Notes under the pieces: model-generated | What the model saw: only the letters and a program-made list of their open reading frames with translations | What the model was told of the DNA's origin: nothing | Database searches by the model: none | Assembly: GCA_963082875.1 (NCBI GenBank) | Contig: OY720103.1 | Location: forward strand, 4,402,001 to 4,466,000 | Direction of reading: 5' to 3' | DNA length: 64,000 bases | From: Corella eumyota | Taxonomy: Eukaryota; Chordata; Ascidiacea; Phlebobranchia; Corellidae | Made by a program: the position numbers and the translations under genes | Shown here: positions 1 to 9,503 of the stretch, piece after piece | Numbering within the stretch: the first letter of the stretch is position 1 | Layout: each line of letters begins with the position of its first letter

Positions 1-2600
1 CACAGCAATTTAGAATTTGTTATCAACAATTGTATTATTAACAAAATTATTTATTAGAAGCGTATAAAAGAACACATATACAAAACTATTTTAAAATTAT
101 CTCATCTTTGGGGCTTAAAAATATATTTTAACATTTTTACTAAACTCTAATGATATGTAACTGGGCTAAATAATGAACTAGATTTAAAATTTGGTACTAA
201 AAAATAATGAACTAGATTTAAAATCTGGTACTGAAAAATAAACTCAATTTTAAATTAAGGACTAAATAATAAACTACATTTTAATAATAGGGCTAAATTA
301 TGTACTAGATTTTAAATAAAAGGCTAAATAAAATAATTAAATCGATTTTTATACTAGGGCTAGATAATAAACAAGATTTTAAATCTAGTCGTAAATAATA
401 AACAGGATTTTAAACTGGATAATAAACTGGGAACTGGTGTCTAACTTCACACCGTTGGATGTGAGCTACAAAAGAGGGGGCTTTAATTGTTTAAAGGCTT
501 AGTTATATAACCTCATAACCATACAATGGTAGTGACTTACCCTTTACTGTTAACCAATAGTATAAAATATAACATTAAAGGGAGGTTAAGCTTAGGCTAT
601 TATACATTAGGTTTTTAAATTGTTAGTAGTTGCATGACATTGTTTTCTGAAATTGTATAGTGCATGATATTTTTTTTCAAAAAAGTAAAATGTAAATAAA
701 TTCATGATGGCATAAGCAATTTTATTTAATGATTCTTTTAATCTTTTAATTCTTTTAACTCTGGTTCGTTGGTAATAAGCCATTGCACCACGTCAAGGTC
801 AACCAGAAAGCAACAGGTTATTTTACCCAATAGGAAGGCAAACGATGGGATTTTAAAGGTACCTTGGAAAAGTAAGACACCTAAAAAATCCCAACCAAAA
901 GCCTTAATTTAGTAATCAGCCAATTTTTCCCCAAATCCCAATTTAAACTAAGTTCGAGGGTGCGCGACTAATTTCTAATGCTCGGTATAGTAGGAAACTG
1001 TTTTTGATCTAACGGTACTAAACCGTACAAGTAAATTAGGCTAACGTTAAGCTAAAAGATAAAGAGTCCAAGAGTACAGCATGGAAGAATCTATAAAAGG
1101 CTGTAAAAAATATAATTAGGTGTTGGTTTATAGCCTATAAATATATATATATAATTAGAACCTGTAAAAGCCTGTAAAAATAAAAATGGTTAGAGAAAAA
1201 GTTGTAAGAGAGATGGCAACGGACCATATTTGTGGATTTTACTTACATGTAAATATGATTCCAGTTCTTCTTTCACCAGACCGAAAGAAGAAAACAATAC
1301 CGAGCAAACTAACAACTAATTAACCTTTCTATTATTTTAACTCCAGGCAATGTTAATAACTTCGTGGTTTACCCAACTCCAACAAAGTTAAAACATTTTT
1401 TGAAACTAAACGATTTTAAATTTTAACATCGCGATTTTAGTTTTTTGTTTAGGCCTAATAAAAATACAATAAAGAATTGGGAGAAGAGAAAAATGTTTTG
1501 GTTTTAGGTTCTAAGTTTTAAACAAATTATAACAACCTTAAATTATCACAAATTAACCAAACACTTAATTTTAACCAAACTATTCGTTAAATTAACCAAA
1601 TTAATTTGTTAAAATTACCCAAGATTACAAAAAATATCAAATTTTAAAGGCCCCGAGTTGCTGCTTAATAACAAAATTAAAATTCTAGTCCTGAATTATA
1701 TTTTTTTTTAATTTTTAAATAATATTTAATATATGACATTTAATAAATAATTACAATATGACGCTACACTAATGATAATCATAACAAAAAATGTGACAGA
1801 ATTTGGCTCAAGTTTTAGGTTTTATTTCTACTTTACTTCCAAATATGTTCCATCTACGTTCCATCCAAGCTCCTCCTACCCTGCGAAGTTAAATTTCCAT
1901 TTTCACAAGCTAATAAATTACAATTCTGCAGACTAAGCATGGCGCTATATACTTCCCACGAGTAAAACGAACCATGCTTACTTACTAAGGAAGAAAATAA
2001 CTGATAGAAAGTGGAAAACAGGGGTTTATAGATGCCGGTATTTAATTAGCGCAAATTTTGAATATAAATAATTCTGCTGCACCCCCAAGCGTGTTGCTTC
2101 TTTTGTTAAAGTTTAGTCCCTGGCTATTGAGGTTAAGCCTCCCACATTTAATTGTTCGGTAGCGTTTAGACCCTAACATGAGCGGTGCGTTGTGTACGTT
2201 GAAAAAAATTTAATGATATGCCACGAAATACAACAGTAATAAATAAATGTGAAAAAAATATACAACATGGGACAACCCGGACGACCATTTGGCGATACGT
2301 GGTTCTGCTGACCTTAAGGGCCAAAACACAGACTAGTACTGGTAATGGGACATCTATGGGGACCTAACAATGGTATTGGGAAAATGGCCGCCGGGAACGC
2401 ATCAGCTCATTGACTGTTTGATCCCAAACTTCGACCGACCCACGAAGCGAAATGGGTAAATCTAGATTTGAGACAGTCCGCAAAATAAAAAATACACTGG
2501 GAGAAGAGAAAGATATTGCATACAATTCTGTCTAAATCTAGTATATTCAGACCTCAAAATTAGTGATTAAATCACAAAATCTAAACTTAATCTTAATGTC
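1..2600. other. Left-end non-coding stretch
   Basis: No open reading frame or spliced gene could be supported here. The sequence is AT-rich with long A and T runs. It holds a degenerate short repeat at about 150-430 and a more GC-rich patch at about 2250-2470 that I could not identify. A gene with very small exons, or a long intron of a gene lying outside the window, cannot be excluded. Confidence 0.6.
150..430. repeat. Degenerate minisatellite
   Basis: About seven imperfect units of roughly 40 bp follow one another. Each carries a variant of 'aataaactagattttaaa' and then 'gggctaaa' or 'ggtacta'. Units differ by substitutions and small length changes, so the array is old. No function is apparent. 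Confidence 0.65.
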
Positions 2601-2936
2601 CATTGCTTTTTAGATCATTTGATAATGATCAAATCATACATCACATTTTCTATCTGTGACGTCATCAAATCATCATTTTGGATAGGAAGAGTCAAGATTG
2701 GAAGAAGTCGCATTATCTTTTCGAATTTCTAAACATAAAAATAATTACTAAAAAAACGGCTAAAACTATTTATGCCATTAGATAAAAGTTACATTACATA
2801 TTAAAATACGAATAAAAATTATTTTGAGCCAGCTAGGTTACGTCATATACAAAAAATAACACGTCATACGCAATATTTATGACGTCACAATTGTATACTA
2901 AATTTAATTTTCTAACGTTTTTTTAATATTTTAAGT

Positions 2937-5455
2937 AATTTACCTCTAGCATTAAGGTGCACAAGCGTTCAGTTCCTATTCCGGCTCTAATCTTACCAGC
3001 TGTGACGTAGTTAGCGATGACGTCACTTGCTGGTGATAAAATGAACATAAAAGTGACGTTGACTTATCACTGTAACAAAAAATTTAATTAATTAAGTAAA
3101 TCATAATCAAAAAAGACTAAAAAAGCAAAAACACGATTTTTAAGACTTTGTTTGGTTGATGACGTTGCATTGTTTGGTTGATGACGTTGCATAAAAACTG
3201 GTGACGTCAAATGACGCAGAGTCTTATAGATGTTCACAACTCCAGCGACAAAAAAGAGAAAAAACAAGATTTGTTAAACAGAAGGCGGTGAATTTGGGTA
3301 ATCTTTGATTTTCTGAAACAAAAAAACCTAAAATTTGTAACAATTGTGCTGACAATTAATACAATATATTTAACAACAAGTCCAAGTTTTTAAATCCATA
3401 TATTACTACATTTGATATTCCTGTAGCTCTGTTACGTAAGATTATGTTATAAATGTATACCTTAACGTCACAATCAAATTATGAATACGTCATAACTTAA
3501 AAATAGGGTAATTACAATATTTTTATTAAAACAAATTTTGGTAATTTACCTTCGGCTTAGAGCGGACGAACGTTCAGTTCCTATTTCGGCTCTAGTCCTA
3601 TCAGTTGTGACGTATGTAGTGATGACGTTACTTGCTGGTGATAAGATAAACATAAAAATGACGTTGACTTATCACTGTAACAAAAAAATTTAATTAAGTA
3701 TATTATAATCAAAAAGCACTAAAAAAGCAAAAACAAGATTTTTAAGACTAAATTTAAATTTTTAAAGTCATAAATATTCAGTATTACAGTAATTACCTTT
3801 TATTTAGTAGGAACTGGTGATATGAGTGGCGTCATTTAGGCTATAATGACGTCACTAAGGCACGATAAGTTTTAAAGAACATCGAGGTAAAATCGATCTA
3901 AAAAAATAAAAAAGGATCACTAAAATGCAGTTTAAACAAGAATAAAGTTGGGTTTTAATATTACAAACATAATGTATCAAATTAAGTTAGTTAATGATTC
4001 TAAGTTAGAACATGATTTTAAATAAATACCTTTTAAACTTATTTTTGTGCACTTTTACATTTCCTCGACGACAAGAGGTTCACGTTGTCGAATTGATGGC
4101 GTCAGTAACTGGTGATTGTTTGGTTGATGACGTTGCATAAAAACTGGTAACGTCACATGACGCAGAGTTTTGTCGATGCTCACTCAAACTCCAGCGACAA
4201 AACAAGATAAAAACCGAAGATTTGTTAAATAGAAAAGGCCGGATTTAGGTAAATCTTTGGGTTTCTGAAAAAAAAAAATATATTTTATAAAAATTGACAA
4301 TTAATACAATATATTTAACATTATTATATTAAACTTCAAGATTTCAATCAATATATTACTACATTTAACATTCCTGTAGTTCTGTTACGTAAGATGACGT
4401 CATATATGTTTACTTATACGTCACAATTAAGTTATAAATACGTCATAACTCAAAAATAAGTATATATAATTACAATATTTTTATTAAATTAAATTTTGGT
4501 AATTTACCTTCAGCATGGAGCGGACGAGCGTTCAGTTCCTATTCTGGCTCTAATCTTTTCAAAATGTGACGTAGTTAGCGATGACGCCACTTGCTGGTGA
4601 TAAGATGAACATAAAAGTGACGTTGAATTATCACTGTATTAAAAAAAAAATTAATTAAAAAATGTTTTGACAAAGTCCAATAATAATGATTCTATAAAGT
4701 TAAGTATTTACCTTTTATTAATTAGGAACTGACGTTATGAGTGACTTCATTTAAGCTGTGATGACGTCACTAATGCACGATAAATTTTTAAGGCCATTGG
4801 GCTAAAATCTATTTTAAAAATAAAATAAAATAAAATAAAGATTATCAAATGCATTTCAACAAGAATAGATCTGTTTTTTTTACCAAACCAACAAATGTAT
4901 AAATTTTATCGGCAGCGTGGTTTAGTGGTAAGAACATTTGCTACACCACGCATGAGGTCCTTTGTTCAATCCCCACTGCTTTCATGCTGTATCGCCTTTA
5001 AGTTAAGTTGCTTTAAACAGTATGAACTCCTGCTGAGCCAGCGCTCAATCAGCAGCTTACTTATCGGGCAATTATAATCTATATGATATCCCAAACTGTC
5101 ACAGGCAACTTGAGACTGGGTCGGAGCAACAGTTGTAACTCTATGTTTGGGTCGCGCATTCGACCTTCCCACATCGAGGATAAAAATATATACAAAAAAA
5201 ATGTATCAAGTTAAGTTACTATAAAAAAATAATTTTAGTTAGATACCTTTTAAACTTATTTGGGTTCTTTTCCACATTTCCACGACAACAAGGCAATCAT
5301 GTTGTCGAATTGACGACGTCATAAAATGGCGATTGTTTGGTTGATGACGTTGCGTAAAACTGATAACGTGACATGACGTAGGGTCTTGTAAATGAACTCC
5401 AGCGACATAAAAAAAGGAAAAATCAGAAATAAGTTAAATAAAGGCGACAGATTTG
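2937..5455 (-). repeat. CRE-rich tandem cassette with exon-like blocks
   Basis: Four block types recur in order. Block X lies at 2937-3076, 3541-3682 and 4499-4640; block Y at 3790-3900 and 4708-4815; block Z at 3152-3300 (partial), 4030-4262 and 5244-5455; block W at 3360-3540 and 4310-4498. Equivalent motifs are about 920-960 bp apart, and the last interval is longer only because a SINE sits at 4911-5200. Most blocks hold TGACGTCA or TGACGT half-sites. Read on the minus strand, several blocks start after a YAG and end at AG|GTAAAT or AG|GTATTT, like exons. All three frames of the blocks contain stops, so I do not call a protein. It could be a non-coding RNA locus or a decayed, locally duplicated gene. 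Confidence 0.7.
4911..5200 (+). mobile_element. tRNA-derived SINE
   Basis: Full-length copy. The tRNA-like head has an A box (gtttagtggtaagaac) and a B-box-like stretch (tgttcaatccccactg), followed by the body with 'gagactgggtcgg' and a tail ending 'atcgaggataaaaatata' plus an A run. It interrupts the third cassette of the upstream tandem repeat. Confidence 0.9.
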
Positions 5456-5629
5456 TCGTTAACTAATTAATTTGCTTTAAATAAATTTGGTTTTATTAAT
5501 AAACTAAAACATTAAAAATCAAAATAAATGGGTTATTATAAAAAACTATGTCAAATAAACAGAATAAAATTTTAATCTTAATTTATATAATTAGAATCTA
5601 GGTTTTTAATAATTTAATATTTTAATAGA

Positions 5630-5930
5630 TATTTAGTATTTGCAGCAGCAGCGCAGTAGTGGTAATATAGAAAAAAAAGTGGAAAATTGAAGTTTAGAAT
5701 AGATGAAGAGTAGGTTCAAAATTTGTTTAGTTTGGTTAGTTAGCAAACGCAGCAGCATAAAATAATAACAAACATTAGCATAAATGTCGCAACTATTTTA
5801 AACTAGCAATAACGCAGCGCGCAGCAGCAGCATGCAATCACAAAAAATTAAAAAAACTATCGCAATCATGCAGCATGCAGCATATATATATAATGTTATG
5901 GCAATAAAGCAGTAGCACATGCAGCATAAA
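5630..5930. repeat. GCA/GCAT-rich low-complexity stretch
   Basis: Many scattered copies of gcagcagcat, gcagcgcagc and atgcagcatgcagc lie in an AT-rich background. They are too irregular to be a simple triplet array, and no long reading frame crosses them. Confidence 0.6.
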
Positions 5931-7925
5931 TGCTTAAGATTATTTTATTTAAAGTCAAAACTTTAATTCTCAGTTTATTTTGACAAGATATTTATATACA
6001 ACCCATTTATTTTGTTTCTTACTATATAAGTTCATTGATAAAACTAAATTTGAGTTTACAAATAATTAATCAAACTTACAAATTTTTATGACGTCATGTC
6101 ACAATTCACGTCACAAACCACCAACCATCCTTAATCCGCCAACTCTCACCAAAACATTCTCTGCAAAAAAAAAATTTAAAATATTTTTAACATTCTAAAA
6201 TTATTATAGTTTTAAGTAGTTAACAGCACTAGCCAAATTTTGCAATTTTTAAATTAACTTTTGTTCTTTATGTTACAAAATATAAAAAATAACCTCTTAA
6301 ATTTACAAGGGTTTTAACATTTGATAACGTAGCAAAAATATTAAGAATTTCTAAACAAAAATAGTTTTACAAAAAATTATAAAATTAATTTTACCTTATA
6401 AGGCGTAAGATCGACCTTAAAGACCTCTGAAGTTAAAATCTATTTTGATTTCCACTTCTAGATTTGATTTTGCCCTCTTGACGGTTGTATGACGTCATAA
6501 AATAAAATTGTCTTTTTATTCTTGAACTTCTGCTTTCTAGATGGTTTGTACTTTATTATGACGTCATAATAACTACAATCTTCTGATTTTGTTGCAGATT
6601 TGTTGCAAAAAACATTCAAAACTAAAAAAGCTTCCTTTAATCGGAGTAAAAAAATTAACAACCTTTTACCACGCGGTCTAGACAAGAAAGAACCACGTGT
6701 CTCAGTTTCTAGAAATTCTTTTGCGCTTCTTGCAAACCCGGGGCCGAAAATTTTGAGTTTCGGCGTGAATTTAATCAACGCGCGCGCCTCTCTTGATTAG
6801 GTTAAAGTATTGAAATGTTTCTCTAGAAGAGAATTCACGAATTTTGTTGTAAGCATTTACGTTTTAACTTAAAATCTTTTTTACTTTGTATATAAATCTC
6901 ATGCTATTCTGGAACCCATAGTATATTTATTCATGTTAAATCTACGATTTTTTGGGGTTACTAAAAATATACAATCTTTAAACAAGTAAATATTTATGTT
7001 TTGCAATTTTTTGTTAAACATTATTAAAAGTTTAAATTAAAAGGCAAAAAATAAGCAAAGGTGGGCACCAAACCGTTTCTTTTTTACATATATCTTTATC
7101 CTCGATGTGGAAAAGTCGATTTTACGACCTTAACATATAGTAACATGCTTATTTGCCCCGGCTCAGTCTCGGATTGTTTACTTAAGGGCGCTACAGCATG
7201 AGGGCATTCGGGATCAACATTAGGATCTCGTGTAGTGTATAGGAAGTGTTCTAACCACAACGTTAATGGTTAATTACCGAAGTTTAAATCTGCGTTGAAA
7301 TTTAACTACTAAGTTAACTTTAAATTATTATTGGGCCTGTTAACTTTCGTTAAATTGTGCCTTCGTTAATATAAATCCGTTAATTTAATATTTTTACAAT
7401 TAAACTAAGCTAAGATAGTGGTATAATGTGAATATTTTTGAACGGTGTATGTAAAACTGTATACATTTTAATAAAAGGTCTTGACCCAAAAACGTACAGA
7501 TTTAAAAAAAAATAACATATTCTAGTAAACATTATATATGTTCAGCAGCCTAATGTAGTTACTACTACAAACGCTATAGGAAGCTCCATATTTTACAAAG
7601 TAAAATATTACAAATAAGTTTATTATCAAAAAAAAATCAAAACTTGTATTATAAAGTGTATTTTAATTTAAAAATTAACAAATAAAAACCAGTAAAAATA
7701 AAAATATGACTTGTACAAACATCCGCATGTTTTTAAATGTAGTAGGATATATATATAATGTTGTAACATTTATGAGATGCTGTTTGCAATAAAAAGTAAT
7801 TTATTCTAAATTTTTATTTGGTATTTTATTTTAAATTTTTATTTGGTATTTCAGCGCAGTAATAAAACAGAAACAAATGCAACAGTTATATTTTTTTTGT
7901 GGTACGGCGATTCCAGGTTTCTATA
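5931..7925. other. Non-coding stretch with one CpG-rich island
   Basis: AT-rich, with TGACGTCAT sites near 6090, 6490 and 6560. Part of it (about 6640-6790) is CpG- and GC-rich and open on both strands: 106 codons on minus at 6458-6778 and 66 codons on plus at 6600-6800. Neither translation resembles a known family. It may be a promoter or first exon for a minus-strand transcript through the tandem cassette, but this is only a guess. Confidence 0.4.
7079..7265 (-). mobile_element. tRNA-derived SINE, internally deleted
   Basis: The tail (tatctttatcctcgatgtgg) and part of the head are present on the minus strand, but about 100 bp of the body is missing between 'cggattgtt' and 'acttaagggcg'. 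Confidence 0.75.
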
Positions 7926-9071
7926 TTACCAGCCCCTTGCCGGCGTCCACTTTTCGATAATTTCGTCATTCTCGTTCGCTATATGAAATACTGGGTGCAT
8001 TGCACAGGTAGCACACGAATGGTCGGGGTGAATACGGAGCATAGTTCCTATTGGGTAACGCTCAAAATCTAGAGGTTCTTCAGAATTTGAAGCTTCTACG
8101 ATCCCATGCTCTTGGTTCATTTTTGACAGTTTAATCTCTGGGTGATCAACAATAGCTCCGTATCCACAATTTTTGTCCTCTTTTTTATTGTAGCAGTTAC
8201 CGCCTCCGTGTAGGCTGATAGCAGTAAATCCACAGTCTACGATCATGTAATGTTTATTCGGTTTTCTGTAGTGGCCTATTACTCGCGTTATGACAAAGCC
8301 TGCAATATCTTCTTTAGTACAAGAGCCGCAGGCTCTCTGCATTTCATCGTACGTTACATAATTTCCGGGATGCCATTCGGTTAGCTTTGTCATAGCAGGA
8401 ACTGGGTTACTACAGGAAGGGGTCGAACCCGTACCATATATGGAACACGGTATTCCGTTGGATTTTAACAGATCGACAAACTCCAATACGCCTTCCGCGG
8501 TGCGTTTTGACACGGCTTGGATAGAGTCGACACCTGCGCATTGGTATGTGTCCCCACAATGTGCATACATCCCACAGAATTCGATAAAATCCGCTGTGTT
8601 TAGTGCTTTTGCGAGCTCAAGCGCACTCGGTGATTTATATGATACCCCAGCACGACCATTATCGCAATCTAGTTTCATAATAACAAGCCATTTCTTTCCA
8701 TTGGCAAGCGGGCGTAACTTTAACATATTTATAACATGATCGCCATCGGCAAGGACAAGAAACTTTTCCATTTTTTCAGCGAACTGCGCGCACCGTTCTA
8801 GCTTGTCTTGACTTAAAGGTACGCCGTACAAAATATCGTCAAATCCGTTAGCCAACAATAGCTCGATTTCGGGTATAGTTGAAACCACCATACTGCGTTT
8901 ACTACCACCTGTCTGTAGAATCGCTGCTTCGACACATTTTGTCGTTTTAAAATGCGGTCGAAGTGCTACATTATTCTGCTTTGCTGAAGCTAGCATACGG
9001 TCGGCATTTTTCTTAGCTCTATGCTTGTAAATTACAAAACCAGGCGTCTGTAAGTCTGTTATTTTAAGCAT
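7926..9071 (-). CDS. D-serine dehydratase / D-threonine aldolase-like PLP enzyme
   Basis: A single uninterrupted 381-codon frame, about the full length of the eukaryotic D-serine dehydratase family (fold type III, alanine-racemase N-terminal domain). The N-terminus has the LQTPGFVIYKHRAKKNADRM start of the TIM barrel. The motif LRPHFKTTK (residues 37-45) holds the expected PLP-binding lysine, Lys42 by position. Near the C-terminus HPDHSCATC provides the His-x-Cys zinc pair of the DSD/D-threonine aldolase branch. Expected activity is PLP- and zinc-dependent conversion of D-serine to pyruvate and ammonia; a D-threonine aldolase activity cannot be told apart by sequence reading. No signal peptide is seen, so it is probably cytosolic. 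The start is the ATG just before LKITDLQTP, which fits the family N-terminus. The lack of introns is unusual among the multi-exon genes around it. Confidence 0.88.
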   Translation of the reverse strand: MLKITDLQTPGFVIYKHRAKKNADRMLASAKQNNVALRPHFKTTKCVEAAILQTGGSKRSMVVSTIPEIELLLANGFDDILYGVPLSQDKLERCAQFAEKMEKFLVLADGDHVINMLKLRPLANGKKWLVIMKLDCDNGRAGVSYKSPSALELAKALNTADFIEFCGMYAHCGDTYQCAGVDSIQAVSKRTAEGVLEFVDLLKSNGIPCSIYGTGSTPSCSNPVPAMTKLTEWHPGNYVTYDEMQRACGSCTKEDIAGFVITRVIGHYRKPNKHYMIVDCGFTAISLHGGGNCYNKKEDKNCGYGAIVDHPEIKLSKMNQEHGIVEASNSEEPLDFERYPIGTMLRIHPDHSCATCAMHPVFHIANENDEIIEKWTPARGW

Positions 9072-9503
9072 ATTTTTCTTACTTAAATTGTATTTTAAAA
9101 AAAAATCTGTGTACCTAAAACAGTTTGTGTCATCACATTACATTTCTCTCTTTTTCTTGAGCAACCTTTTTCTTATTTGTTTGCTCTCTCACTTTTATAA
9201 GTTTCGGAAATACTTTATGCTATTTCCAGAGCAAATATCATTTTTCTAAACTGAAATTTGATCGGGTATCTGTTGTTATCCCATTGGCAGCACCCAAACT
9301 ATACTAACACTATATTGAATATTTGTACACAGTTAAAGGCAAAAATAATATATTAAGCAGAAGTTAAATAAAAAAACTGCACCATTAAAACACACCCACT
9401 ATATATATACACCCTAAAAATATCACCAAAAAATATATTTTTATAAAATATTCAATTAAATATGCAGCTGAACTTTGTCGAATAACAAATGTTGATATCT
9501 TGG
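9072..9503. other. Spacer between dehydratase and lectin genes
   Basis: AT-rich. It contains the promoter side of the minus-strand dehydratase and the 3' end of the minus-strand lectin gene. No motif stands out and there is no additional reading frame. Confidence 0.6.

Noticed and set aside
2937-4640. Exon-like blocks read as a repeated protein-coding gene
   Set aside because: The longest frame in block X ends in stops in each copy and the copies do not share one open frame, so no protein is claimed.
4895-5172. Overlapping 60- and 68-codon frames on opposite strands
   Set aside because: Both lie within a SINE copy; similar frames recur in other copies (for example 27142-27393, 40732-40938, 11860-12051) and do not indicate genes.
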